From: a virus
Strand: one strand, 5' to 3'
Virus record (IMG/VR): IMGVR_UViG_3300035698_007793
Span: 1 to 23,840 of that record
DNA: 23,840 bases
This document shows, in pieces, positions 1 to 5,725 of the stretch. Under the pieces are notes generated by a model. It did no database searches and was not told the DNA's origin. It saw nothing but the letters and a program-made list of their open reading frames with translations. Every line of letters starts with the position of its first letter. Positions within the stretch are counted from its first letter, which is position 1. The position numbers and the translations under genes were made by a program.

Positions 1-153
1 CGGGTCTGTTTTCGCTTTTGTTTCAAGATTGTCAGCAAACCTTAATAGCCCTTGCCGGATAAGATCAATTCCGAGGAAGTGCGATTCAAAGCCGAGCTTG
101 CCGGCCGCTAAGTCGATGGCCCGTTCAAGATTTTTTGATATCGCAAGTTTCAT
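1..153 (-). CDS. Hypothetical protein, partial (runs off left end)
   Basis: Minus-strand reading frame from the ATG at 153 stays open for 51 codons to the window edge, so the C-terminus is missing. The start follows a GAGGAG ribosome binding site five bases upstream and overlaps the stop of the preceding gene as ATGA, which strongly supports translation. The visible N-terminus (starts MKLAISKNLERAIDLAAGKL) is predicted helical with alternating charged and hydrophobic residues. I do not recognise a family. It is the most distal gene seen in the leftward block. Confidence 0.6.
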   Translation of the reverse strand, partial: MKLAISKNLERAIDLAAGKLGFESHFLGIDLIRQGLLRFADNLETKAKTDP

Positions 154-320
154 ATTTCTCCTCTATTGAAGGCTGCTTCTAATCTATGTACAGCCTGGCT
201 AACACATTCGCTACGACAGGCCCATTCCATATCTTCTCCGGTGTCGCAGTAGTCTCCTCCCTCGTCTTCGGTATGGGTAGAAATAATTTCTATTATTTTA
301 TCAAAAGTAGTTTGATCCAC
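150..320 (-). CDS. Small acidic hypothetical protein, GTG start
   Basis: 56-residue product from a GTG start at 320, preceded by a textbook AGGAGG six bases upstream; no ATG start with a ribosome binding site exists in this frame, so GTG is the real start. Acidic (EDEGGDYCDTGEDMEW in the middle), with two Cys. The stop TGA overlaps the ATG of the next gene (ATGA), indicating translational coupling. Function unknown. Confidence 0.65.
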   Translation of the reverse strand: MDQTTFDKIIEIISTHTEDEGGDYCDTGEDMEWACRSECVSQAVHRLEAAFNRGEI

Positions 321-329
321 GTTGCCTCC

Positions 330-548
330 TTAGATAGTTACGACGAAATGAGTTCTGCCGGGAGTAGTTGGGCAGGCTTTTGGGCCAAAAACGCTAATAT
401 CCTCCCTAACAACTCTCTGCCAGCCATGAGCAAGCTCAATAGGCGATTCTTCGTTTGCTGTTTTTATGATTTCAGCATCACTGGCATCATTCACAGCGCA
501 GACAACGAGCGTAACGTATGCCTTGCTGAATATTTCAATCCGGTCCAT
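330..548 (-). CDS. Conserved small phage protein ('GWQ-V ... RTHF' type)
   Basis: 72 residues from the ATG at 548, chosen because GGAGG lies seven bases upstream; the in-frame ATG 12 codons earlier has no such site and lies deeper inside the upstream gene. The sequence pattern (AYVTLVVCAVNDASDAEI near the N-terminus, GWQRVVRE in the middle, then a Cys-Pro and RTHFVVTI at the end) resembles, from memory, a widespread family of about 70-residue phage hypothetical proteins whose function is unknown. It overlaps the upstream winged-helix-like gene by 14 bases, as in a coupled operon. Confidence 0.7.
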   Translation of the reverse strand: MDRIEIFSKAYVTLVVCAVNDASDAEIIKTANEESPIELAHGWQRVVREDISVFGPKACPTTPGRTHFVVTI

Positions 549-753
549 TGTCAGCCTCCAGGTGGTAGGAATATTGTGTGCCAATACTCCAGGTGCAGGT
601 AATATGCCCCTCGCTGTTCTGTTCTGCGATTGCCCGGGCTTGCCGGATATATTCGCTAAATCTATGCCCGAACAGCCGGATCAATTCATTCGTTCCAGCG
701 TCACGATCCTTTAGGAGATTAAGTATCTCTCTCGCTTTCTGGCGTTTTCGCAT
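535..753 (-). CDS. Small winged-helix/HTH-like protein
   Basis: 72 residues from the ATG at 753, which has AGGAG five to six bases upstream; an upstream in-frame ATG at 783 lacks one. The N-terminal half (AREILNLLKDRDAGTNELI, then a second helix FSEYIRQARAIAE) has the spacing of a helix-turn-helix, followed by a strand-rich tail (ITCTWSIGTQYSYHLE) like the wing of the small phage winged-helix proteins. Such proteins are usually assumed to bind DNA as regulators; that role is inferred here. It overlaps the neighbouring gene on both sides. Confidence 0.6.
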   Translation of the reverse strand: MRKRQKAREILNLLKDRDAGTNELIRLFGHRFSEYIRQARAIAEQNSEGHITCTWSIGTQYSYHLEADNGPD

Positions 754-976
754 TTTCAGCTCCTTCCATATCACGCTCGGCATCTTTCATTGCTTCGCCC
801 ATTTCATCATCAAGCCTAGTCATTTCATCTTTGATTTGGTTAAATGCAAACTGATACCCAATCTGGCAGCAGAGCATTTGATCTTCAGAAAAATGCTTCA
901 GCCCTGCTTGTGTCTTAATCAAAGCGATTAATGGTTCGTCTTCAAGTATGATGTGTCTTAAATCTCCAATATTCAT
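719..976 (-). CDS. Hypothetical helical protein
   Basis: 85 residues. The ATG at 976 has AGGAGG five bases upstream. Predicted mostly helical, with a strongly charged C-terminal third (DEMTRLDDEMGEAMKDAERD). Contains one CC pair in the middle (QMLCCQIGYQF). No family recognised. Its 3' end overlaps the winged-helix-like gene by 35 bases, in keeping with the tight packing of this block. Confidence 0.7.
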   Translation of the reverse strand: MNIGDLRHIILEDEPLIALIKTQAGLKHFSEDQMLCCQIGYQFAFNQIKDEMTRLDDEMGEAMKDAERDMEGAENAKTPESERDT

Positions 977-984
977 ATTACCTC

Positions 985-1299
985 CTATACCTGAGTAATT
1001 TTGTAGGCAACGGCTGAACAGGGGCCGGCGCCAGAGTTAATAACGATTGTTGCCCATGCAAGGGTAGCATCCCAAACGCATACAAGTTTGTCATGTCCGA
1101 ATTTGCGGATCATTGGCCCCGTTAGTTTCGTTGGGAGTCGATCACCGTCAAAATCAAAGGGGATTACAAGTGTCTGGTCTACGATAGTAGCACCATCATC
1201 ATAATAGATGGTCGGTTGTAGAATCTCCTCGATTTGCTCCTTGAGATAGAGGCGAAAGTTTTCATCGCCTTGTTCGTCTCTTGTTGTTTTGCCGTTCAT
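985..1299 (-). CDS. Hypothetical protein
   Basis: 104 residues. ATG at 1299 preceded by GAGGG; start overlaps the stop of the preceding (frameshifted) small gene as ATGA. The N-terminus is charged (helix), the rest alternates hydrophobic and polar residues (DQTLVIPFDFDGDRL, KLVCVWDATLAWATIVINSG), suggesting a compact beta-rich fold. No family recognised. Confidence 0.65.
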   Translation of the reverse strand: MNGKTTRDEQGDENFRLYLKEQIEEILQPTIYYDDGATIVDQTLVIPFDFDGDRLPTKLTGPMIRKFGHDKLVCVWDATLAWATIVINSGAGPCSAVAYKITQV

Positions 1300-1476
1300 A
1301 GTCCCTCACTTTCTTTCCATTGGTCAAGGTTGAGATAGCCTGTCTGGCAGTAGATAACATCGTTCAAAGTGTCCACTGAGTTTCCGTTAATATTTGTAAT
1401 TAATCATTAACCCTCCTTCTGTAGCCACGCCTAATTCAAGCATGGCTTCCCATAGTTCATCAAACGAGTATTCCAT
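1296..1476 (-). pseudogene. Small conserved phage protein split by a frameshift
   Basis: Two pieces in different frames make one recognisable small protein. Piece one starts at the ATG at 1476 (GGAGGG upstream) and reads MEYSFDELWEAMLELGVATE before stopping at 1387-1389 after 29 residues. Piece two, in the next frame, reads LITNINGNSVDTLNDVIY then CQTGYLNLDQWKESEGL and stops at 1296-1298, overlapping the next gene's ATG. Together they match, from memory, a family of about 60-residue phage proteins with a 'NINGYS-ETL-DVLY--TGY' motif. Skipping one base near 1398-1404 joins them without a gap. It could be a real mutation, a programmed +1 shift or a sequence error. If unspliced, piece two might start at a GTG at 1376. 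Confidence 0.6.
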
Positions 1477-1484
1477 AATCCCTC

Positions 1485-2231
1485 CTACGCTCTTGAAAAG
1501 AAGCGTTTCCAGAATGGTTTCGGGTCAACTTGCCGGGACCGCACTTCAGCATCGCAAAACTCTTTGAGCCTTGGAGTAGAAGAAGCAATCGAAAACAGGT
1601 TGTCGTTTCGCATTAGCCGGGTCATTCCTGAATGGAAAGTATGTACAGAAAATTCTTCTGCCAGTCGCTTCTCCTCATTTATGCACTCAAGGAATGGTTT
1701 GATTTTGTTGGGAGTTAATATCCCGGCTTTGATCGCCCTGAAACTGATTGCATCAACATCGTTTTCACGAATAGATACATCTTTCAGGCTGTCATGCCAT
1801 ACCTGCAAAGACTTCTGTTCAGTAGCGATGGCATCCCATGTGTTACAGGCCATCTGAGTGAGAAGATCGTCAGTTAAACCGTTTGTGTGCTTTCTGAAGG
1901 TCTTGAAATCGCCGCTAAACATCATGTTTGAGCAGACAATTACATAAAGACCAGAACAGAAACCAACAGACATAGAGGCATCGATTGAATTGCGGAAGCC
2001 GACCATAAAGCGCCGATCAACTCCGTTGGCGATGGTCCAGCTACCGAATAGCTTTGCTCCATTTTTGGTTAAAGTGTAACTTCGGTCAACAATCTCAGCA
2101 TCACGGCTGCGAACAGTTGTCTCCATTGCATCCAAAAGCCTTGCGTGACTTATGGGGTTCCATGTTTTTGTACCCTGAGGTTCGGGCACAGCCCTTACGA
2201 TGGTTTCAGTTTCTCGAATTAATGATTGCAT
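1485..2231 (-). CDS. DUF932-like phage protein
   Basis: 248 residues. The sequence shows the layout typical of DUF932 proteins of phages and plasmids: an N-terminal 'PISHARLLDAMETTVRSRDAEIV' type region, a strand 'YTLTKNGAKLFGSWTI', then a FMVGFRNSIDASMSVGFCSG segment, a VIVCSNMMFSGDF segment and a FRKHTNG motif. The family's biochemical role is not established; it is often found beside replication or recombination genes. The ATG at 2231 has GAGGAG eight bases upstream and lies inside the end of the upstream zinc-ribbon gene, suggesting coupling. Confidence 0.75.
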   Translation of the reverse strand: MQSLIRETETIVRAVPEPQGTKTWNPISHARLLDAMETTVRSRDAEIVDRSYTLTKNGAKLFGSWTIANGVDRRFMVGFRNSIDASMSVGFCSGLYVIVCSNMMFSGDFKTFRKHTNGLTDDLLTQMACNTWDAIATEQKSLQVWHDSLKDVSIRENDVDAISFRAIKAGILTPNKIKPFLECINEEKRLAEEFSVHTFHSGMTRLMRNDNLFSIASSTPRLKEFCDAEVRSRQVDPKPFWKRFFSRA

Positions 2232-2497
2232 TCGTCATGCTCCTCGTGAATTATGTCTCTGATAATTTCGTCAAGAGTAGGCCTAGCCATATATTGCTCG
2301 GTAGTTTCCTTTTTTGGTTTAGGTTTGATATGTAATTTCCCGAAGCACCCATCACAATATAGCTGTGAAGCACAAACATTGTTATAGCCTGTATGTGTTT
2401 GTACTCCATTAACAACATAGATTTCTATTGTTTTCATATCTCTTGCATTGGTGAATGATTTCCCACATTTATCGCAAATATATCTGGTGTAAATCAT
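2219..2497 (-). CDS. Zinc-ribbon-like small protein
   Basis: 92 residues from the ATG at 2497, chosen over an ATG five codons earlier because GGAAAGGA precedes it and because the upstream gene stops at 2500. Four cysteines in two pairs (CDKC at residues 8-11, CDGC at 48-51) form a likely zinc ribbon spanning a strand-rich loop. The C-terminal half is acidic and helical, ending in EEHDECNH. Probably a DNA-, RNA- or protein-binding early protein; the partner is unknown. Confidence 0.65.
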   Translation of the reverse strand: MIYTRYICDKCGKSFTNARDMKTIEIYVVNGVQTHTGYNNVCASQLYCDGCFGKLHIKPKPKKETTEQYMARPTLDEIIRDIIHEEHDECNH

Positions 2498-2499
2498 TT

Positions 2500-2823
2500 T
2501 TATCCTTTCCATTTCATTTCAGATATTGCTTTAGCGAATTGTTTCTTTTGGAAATTACCTTCAGCTATTGTAACCCACTTATAATAAAGTGAATCAGTAT
2601 GCAAACAAGGACATGATCCGTTTTCCCTTGGCAGTTCGCTCCATTTAATCGGGCAGTAATCACAGTTGTCAGGGTTATGCTCGTCTACCTCAATACAGGC
2701 GTAACAACATGTTGAGCCAGCATGAGGCATATCGTATTTGTTTATGGGAATCTTTTTATCTCGACCCCCTGTTTTTGCCAATTCTTGCCACATGAAACGA
2801 TGGTTTTTTTCGTTTTCAGTCAT
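2500..2823 (-). CDS. Cys-rich hypothetical phage protein
   Basis: 107 residues, ATG at 2823 with GGAGATAAGC upstream. Contains a dense cysteine cluster between about residues 39 and 75 (CCYAC, then CDYCPIKW, then CPC), enough for one or two metal sites, followed by YYKW and a basic helical tail ending KWKG. The pattern 'W-ELA ... CC-AC ... C-YCPI-W' resembles hypothetical proteins common in phages, function unknown. It is the first gene after copy D of the repeated 32-bp motif (2850-2881), so it may be transcribed on its own. Confidence 0.7.
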   Translation of the reverse strand: MTENEKNHRFMWQELAKTGGRDKKIPINKYDMPHAGSTCCYACIEVDEHNPDNCDYCPIKWSELPRENGSCPCLHTDSLYYKWVTIAEGNFQKKQFAKAISEMKWKG

Positions 2824-2849
2824 GCTTATCTCCGTTTGTTTTAATTTTT

Positions 2850-2881
2850 AAATTCAAAAAATGAATTCTTCTGACTTTTGC
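2850..2881 (-). promoter_or_regulatory. Repeated intergenic motif, copy D
   Basis: On the minus strand the site begins GCAAAAGTCAGAAGAAT and ends TTGAATTT, 32 bases in all, immediately after the stop of the clamp-like gene (2885) and 27 bases before the start of the Cys-rich gene (2823). It matches copies A-C in both end blocks and in spacing, with changes in the central AAGGAT block. This copy also holds an AT-only inverted repeat (AATTCA/TGAATT). Likely a promoter or regulator site; see the finding on the motif. Confidence 0.5.
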
Positions 2882-2884
2882 TTT

Positions 2885-3412
2885 TTAGGAATTCATGGCC
2901 ATAATAGTGGCTGAAACTTTAAGCTCCTCAATGCTTAAAATGATTTGATTTCCGGTACTGTTTGTATGTAATTTATGCACATATCCGTGAAGGACTGCAT
3001 CCGAAAGATAGCCTAGGTTTGCATATTGATTTGTTTCAGTAAGGATATCTTTGATTATCAGGCTTTTTGATTGAAAATCAACATAGTCATGCTTAATTTT
3101 GATTTCTGTTTTTTCTCCATCAAGTATGCTCCAGTTAGGCCACTTTATTTCTTGATCTGCTGGTAAAAGCTCAATAAGAGACTTTGTACATTTAACAACA
3201 CGATAGCTTCCAGAAAGGAAGAAAATTCCAGCTAGGGCATGGATCCGATAGCCGTCAGTTGTTTTCACTTCTCCATTATGAGCAAGCACATAGCCTGAGA
3301 AACTTCGTGCTATCTTGGCTTTTGTGTTTGCCAATTTGCACACATAATGCAGGGCCCTAAAAAGGTCAGTTTCCTCTTTATCGCTCCATTTCTTTCCGAT
3401 CCGAAAGATCAT
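2885..3412 (-). CDS. Sliding-clamp-like protein
   Basis: 175 residues, ATG at 3412 with GGAGACACC upstream and ATGA overlap with the gene before it. The stretch VLAHNGEVKTTDGYRIHALA, then FLSGSYRVVKC and EIKWPNWSIL, follows the pattern of N-terminal domains of DNA polymerase III beta-subunit-like proteins of phages (a 'ATDGHRLH'-like turn, then a 'G-Y-V' strand, then a 'YP-w' strand). At 175 residues it holds at most about half of a full clamp. A role in holding replication or late-transcription proteins on DNA is inferred from that likeness; I would want a profile search before accepting it. Confidence 0.5.
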   Translation of the reverse strand: MIFRIGKKWSDKEETDLFRALHYVCKLANTKAKIARSFSGYVLAHNGEVKTTDGYRIHALAGIFFLSGSYRVVKCTKSLIELLPADQEIKWPNWSILDGEKTEIKIKHDYVDFQSKSLIIKDILTETNQYANLGYLSDAVLHGYVHKLHTNSTGNQIILSIEELKVSATIMAMNS

Positions 3413-3714
3413 GGTGTCTCCTTTTTGCCAAAGAGATTATTGATCGTTTCACGATAGTGTTTAGTCTCAGCGGTTAAATCGCTGTCCATTGTGATAATGG
3501 GGCCCTTGTCGTTGCAAAGGCTGGGAAGCTGTCTCTCTTTACGCTTACCATCACAGAAGGCAGCTATCATCCAGCAAGCGTTTGAGCATAAGGTTACGGC
3601 TCCAAGCGCCAAATCTGCTGTCTTGTAGACCAGTTTAGCGCCAAACCTGATAACGAAGTACCCCGTTAAAAACAAAGTCTTCACGGTTGCCCAGGTGTTT
3701 CTCAAGATTTTCAT
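3409..3714 (-). CDS. Hypothetical membrane-associated protein
   Basis: 101 residues. Two hydrophobic stretches in the N-terminal half (TLFLTGYFVIRFGAKLV and ALGAVTLCSNACWMIAAF) could be membrane segments or amphipathic helices; the C-terminal half is charged and soluble. The ATG at 3714 overlaps the preceding stop (ATGA); the nearest ribosome binding site (AAGGAACC) is about 13 bases off, so translation probably depends on coupling to the gene upstream. Family unknown. Confidence 0.6.
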   Translation of the reverse strand: MKILRNTWATVKTLFLTGYFVIRFGAKLVYKTADLALGAVTLCSNACWMIAAFCDGKRKERQLPSLCNDKGPIITMDSDLTAETKHYRETINNLFGKKETP

Positions 3715-3935
3715 TTTTTGTTTTGGTTCCTTTCTATTTCTTTTGCTTTTTCTATTATTAAATTCGGGAAATTCTTCGCTGGACGGAATTTAAAGACTTT
3801 TTCACAGTAATTCCGAACAAATTGTTCAGCACCTTCCCATGAGTTGTTTTTTTTTGCATGTTCCAGGCAACGCAGCGCAATCATTTTTACTCTGTTAGAG
3901 GGTAGCTGAAATTTTTCTTTTTTTTGTCTTTTCAT
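3711..3935 (-). CDS. Small basic hypothetical protein
   Basis: 74 residues, lysine-rich (starts MKRQKKEKFQLPSNRVKMIA, ends in ERNQNKK), predicted all-helical. Such a basic, helical product could bind nucleic acid, but no motif proves it. ATG at 3935 with GGCGGA upstream; ends in an ATGA overlap with the membrane-associated gene. Confidence 0.6.
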   Translation of the reverse strand: MKRQKKEKFQLPSNRVKMIALRCLEHAKKNNSWEGAEQFVRNYCEKVFKFRPAKNFPNLIIEKAKEIERNQNKK

Positions 3936-3944
3936 AATTTCCGC

Positions 3945-4037
3945 CTAACTATTAAAGAATTTAACTACTTCATAAGATGCCCATACCCAACTAGATACGT
4001 TCACGATTGACATAAATAGGAAACATTCAAATGTCAT
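3945..4037 (-). CDS. Tiny hydrophobic hypothetical protein
   Basis: 30 residues (MTFECFLFMSIVNVSSWVWA then a short tail). The ATG at 4037 overlaps the stop of the upstream membrane gene as TAATG and is preceded by CAGGAGAG, a good ribosome binding site. About 20 consecutive residues are mostly hydrophobic, so a single membrane segment is possible. Function unknown. Confidence 0.5.
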   Translation of the reverse strand: MTFECFLFMSIVNVSSWVWASYEVVKFFNS

Positions 4038-4231
4038 TATCTCTCCTGGCGTAAGAATTCACCGATTCGTGCGCTAAGACACACAACCAGCATTATTGCT
4101 GCTATCACGATAATAACTGCAGGGAACCACGGCAAAGCATAAAGCATGATAAGGCACTCAGTACCTACTATCATGCAAGCTACGCCTATCAAGATTGCTG
4201 CAGACGTCAAGATTGCTTTAAGTTTGCCCAT
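4037..4231 (-). CDS. Small two-pass membrane protein
   Basis: 64 residues, with two strongly hydrophobic segments at about residues 7-30 and 36-54 separated by a short turn containing Pro-Trp, and a charged C-terminus (RIGEFLRQER). ATG at 4231 with AAGGAGTAAAAC upstream, almost the same leader as the next gene upstream. Size and topology would fit a class II holin, but the gene lies among early-type genes and there is no endolysin beside it, so I leave the function open. Confidence 0.6.
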   Translation of the reverse strand: MGKLKAILTSAAILIGVACMIVGTECLIMLYALPWFPAVIIVIAAIMLVVCLSARIGEFLRQER

Positions 4232-4241
4232 GTTTTACTCC

Positions 4242-4625
4242 TTAGTACTTTGAAAGAAGGCGACTGATTCTGGTGTCTTCTGCTATTTCTTTGGCCCTTC
4301 GAGTTTCTTTGGTTGTTTTATTTTGCTCTTGCAAGGCTTTTACCCGGGCGCGCCAAAGATTATTAAAATCTTCTTGCCATTTACCACTATGCAGCCAGCC
4401 ATATTCTTCCGTCCACCCTGGCTGCCCGGAAATGATTCCATATACTTCAACTGAGTCTTTATTTAATGGGGGGTTTATACCTCCATTTTCAATGACTTTT
4501 TCATCATGAGGTAAAACATACAACTGAAAAGTTGCTCCTCTTTCGTGGCTTGAAGGAAGAATATAAAGATTTTCAACTTGTTCCGCATTAGTAAAAATGC
4601 GACAAAATTCATCTGCACCCTTCAT
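4242..4625 (-). CDS. Hypothetical protein with WTEEYGWLHSGKW motif
   Basis: 127 residues, ATG at 4625 with AAAGGAGTAAAACC upstream. The first 90 residues look like a compact mixed fold (FQLYVLPHDEK, VEVYGIISGQPGWTEEYGWL), followed by a long charged helix rich in Lys, Arg and Glu. No family recognised by me. It is preceded by motif copy A (4640-4672), a 14-base perfect palindrome and a copy of the scattered short repeat, so it probably has its own transcription start. Confidence 0.65.
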   Translation of the reverse strand: MKGADEFCRIFTNAEQVENLYILPSSHERGATFQLYVLPHDEKVIENGGINPPLNKDSVEVYGIISGQPGWTEEYGWLHSGKWQEDFNNLWRARVKALQEQNKTTKETRRAKEIAEDTRISRLLSKY

Positions 4626-4639
4626 GGTTTTACTCCTTT

Positions 4640-4672
4640 AAATTCAATTAAGATCGATCCTTTGACTTTTGC
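4640..4672 (-). promoter_or_regulatory. Repeated intergenic motif, copy A
   Basis: Minus strand: begins GCAAAAGTCAAAGGAT and ends TTGAATTT, 33 bases, one longer in the middle than the other three copies. The ATG of the gene it precedes is at 4625, and the ribosome binding site directly abuts the TTGAATTT end. If TTGAATTT were a -10 box the transcript would begin inside the ribosome binding site, so the start may lie within or upstream of that block. Confidence 0.5.
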
Positions 4673-4675
4673 TAC

Positions 4676-4689
4676 TGGCGCTAGCGCCA
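4676..4689. repeat. 14-bp perfect palindrome
   Basis: TGGCGCTAGCGCCA is a perfect self-complementary sequence in the 102-base spacer between the genes at 4242-4625 and 4730-4927, four bases outside motif copy A. It could be a protein binding site or a short cruciform; no T-tract follows, so it is unlikely to be a terminator. Confidence 0.5.
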
Positions 4690-4702
4690 TAACGCTACTG
4701 TT

Positions 4703-4726
4703 TGGCTGAACGCAAGTGAAGTACGC
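4703..4726 (+). repeat. Scattered short repeat, copy 1
   Basis: TGGCTGAACGCAAGTGAAGT followed by ACGC. Shares the core TGAACG--AGTGAAGT with the copies at 5591, 7040 and 7134, all in intergenic spacers. No inverted symmetry of its own. Confidence 0.6.
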
Positions 4727-4729
4727 TTA

Positions 4730-4927
4730 TTAACTATTTATAGCCATTGAATAAATACAGGGCTTATTCTCGGGCATTATAGCGTTTCCATCATAATCAC
4801 AAAGGCGTAGAGGAATCCGTATTTTATCACCAGTATTATTGATTTCTGAACAAGTCGGGCTGTTGGGGTTTTCATGGTTTAAGAAAGGACATTCTTGGTC
4901 ACATACATTAAATCCAAATTCGTTCAT
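4730..4927 (-). CDS. Cys-rich small hypothetical protein
   Basis: 65 residues with six cysteines: CDQECPF near residue 9, CSEI near 26, LCDYDG near 43 and KPCIY near 57. The spacing suggests one metal site or disulfides. Translation starts at the ATG at 4927 behind AAAAGGAG. Preceded by motif copy B (4957-4988). Function unknown; one of several small Cys-rich products in this arm. Confidence 0.65.
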   Translation of the reverse strand: MNEFGFNVCDQECPFLNHENPNSPTCSEINNTGDKIRIPLRLCDYDGNAIMPENKPCIYSMAINS

Positions 4928-4956
4928 AACGACTCCTTTTTATGTTTTGATTCTAA

Positions 4957-4988
4957 AAATTCACTAAATAATATCCTTTGATTTTTGC
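4957..4988 (-). promoter_or_regulatory. Repeated intergenic motif, copy B
   Basis: Minus strand: begins GCAAAAATCAAAGGAT and ends GTGAATTT, 32 bases. It lies between the stop of the pentapeptide gene (4997) and the start of the 65-residue Cys-rich gene (4927), leaving a leader of about 29 bases that carries the ribosome binding site. Confidence 0.5.
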
Positions 4989-4996
4989 TCCTTTTA

Positions 4997-5494
4997 TTAT
5001 TTAACTATTAATTTTGTTGCATCCTTGCGATAAATATCAATAAACTCTTGTGCATATTTTCGCAAAGGCTTGATAGCCTTAAGTATTTCTTTGTCCTGGT
5101 GTTCCTGATTATAAAAATGATAAAGCATTTGTAGCGATATTCTTCGGTCAATCTTTGCCATTATTCCGCCACAATGGAAAGGTATGCCACTCGACATATC
5201 AAGGTCAGCACCGCGCAGGTTAACACCGCATAGGCCAGCATTGCGCAGGTCAGCATAGCGCAGGTTAGCATCGCATAGGTCAGCATTGCGCAGGTCAGCA
5301 TAGCGCAGGTCAGCATCGTGCAGGTTAGCATAGCGCAGGTCAGCACCGCTCAGGTCAGCATAGCGCAGGTCAGCATTGCGCAGGTCAGCATCGTGCAGGT
5401 TAGCATCGCGCAGGTCAGCATTGCTCAGGTAAGCATAGCGCAGGTCAGCGAGGCTTCCAAAACCACTATTTATCCAAACTTTCAAATCTTTCAT
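4997..5494 (-). CDS. Pentapeptide-repeat protein
   Basis: 165 residues from the ATG at 5494 (GAGGAGATTAAA upstream); an in-frame ATG at 5524 has no ribosome binding site and falls in motif copy C. Residues 16-100 are 17 consecutive A(D/N)LxX pentapeptides ([15 protein letters not shown]...), which fold as a right-handed quadrilateral beta helix. The first and last repeats are degenerate ([15 protein letters not shown]). A helical C-terminal domain of about 65 residues follows. Known members such as Qnr and MfpA mimic DNA and bind gyrase; whether this one does is untested. The DNA itself is a 15-base tandem repeat (5195-5449). Confidence 0.9.
   Translation of the reverse strand: MKDLKVWINSGFGSLADLRYAYLSNADLRDANLHDADLRNADLRYADLSGADLRYANLHDADLRYADLRNADLCDANLRYADLRNAGLCGVNLRGADLDMSSGIPFHCGGIMAKIDRRISLQMLYHFYNQEHQDKEILKAIKPLRKYAQEFIDIYRKDATKLIVK
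5195..5449 (-). repeat. 15-bp tandem repeat array within the pentapeptide gene
   Basis: Seventeen units of 15 bases, on the plus strand recurring as CAGGTCAGCATAGCG with few variants (TAGCG, TTGCG, TCGTG endings; GTTAGC for GTCAGC). The units are much more alike at DNA level than the protein fold needs, which points to recent copy-number change by slippage or unequal exchange. It encodes the beta-helix of the pentapeptide protein and gives spurious repetitive open frames on both strands. Confidence 0.85.
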
Positions 5495-5523
5495 TTTAAT
5501 CTCCTCTTTTGGTTTATTTTTCA

Positions 5524-5555
5524 AAATTCAATAAAAAATATCCTTTGATTCTGGC
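5524..5555 (-). promoter_or_regulatory. Repeated intergenic motif, copy C
   Basis: Minus strand: begins GCCAGAATCAAAGGAT and ends TTGAATTT, 32 bases, same spacing as copies B and D. It precedes the pentapeptide gene start at 5494 by 29 bases. Copies A and C also share CAGTAGC just outside the motif. Confidence 0.5.
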
Positions 5556-5590
5556 TACTGTTCCGAAGGAACTAATATCCACTATCTCGA

Positions 5591-5609
5591 GTGAACGAAG
5601 TGAACTGCG
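5591..5609 (+). repeat. Scattered short repeat, copy 2
   Basis: GTGAACGAAGTGAACTGCG, the most diverged copy (AACTGCG for AAGTGCG), in the origin-like spacer 18 bases left of the DnaA boxes. Confidence 0.5.
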
Positions 5610-5626
5610 AAATTTTACAGATTTAG

Positions 5627-5649
5627 CCTGTGGATAACCTGTGTATAAC
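5627..5649 (-). other. Two tandem DnaA boxes
   Basis: The plus strand reads TGTGGATAA at 5629-5637 and TGTGTATAA at 5640-5648. Their complements are TTATCCACA and TTATACACA, both perfect fits to the bacterial DnaA-box consensus TTATNCACA. They are in the same orientation and start 11 bases apart, one helical turn. They may mark a phage origin that uses host DnaA. Confidence 0.5.
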
Positions 5650-5725
5650 TGCATAGCTATCGCCCTGGGGCCGAAGGCTCTAGCGAGCGAGCGGAGCGAG
5701 CAAAAAATTTTTTTTAGAAATAGGT

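Larger units (their letters stand above)
5556..5725. other. Intergenic spacer with origin-like features
   Basis: No gene seen. From left to right: a copy of the scattered short repeat (5591-5609), two tandem DnaA-box-like sites (5627-5649), a GC-rich block of repeated GAGCG units (5682-5701) and an A6T8 tract (5702-5715). The adjacent DnaA boxes and the AT tract are what a replication origin would show, but no initiator gene is next to it in the window. Confidence 0.4.

Noticed and set aside
186-931. Plus-strand frames in the first kilobase
   Set aside because: They run opposite minus-strand genes that have clear ribosome binding sites and coupled overlaps; the plus-strand frames have neither.
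5195-5449. CRISPR-like array
   Set aside because: Units are contiguous 15-mers with no unique spacers and they encode a protein.
5161-5548. Repetitive open frames on both strands (MLTCAMLTC-like on minus, QVSIAQVSI-like on plus)
   Set aside because: They are out-of-frame readings of the 15-bp repeats of the pentapeptide gene; a 15-base unit keeps every frame open. The A(D/N)LxX frame has the ribosome binding site and a known fold.
4640-5555. Treating the repeated motif as a T7-like phage RNA polymerase promoter
   Set aside because: It has none of the T7-family core around CACTA, and no single-subunit RNA polymerase gene is in the window. The promoter class is left open.
5679-5715. Rightward terminator formed by the GAGCG repeats and the T8 run
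   Set aside because: The best stem is only four base pairs (GCTC/GAGC) and six As intervene before the Ts; no rightward gene ends here.
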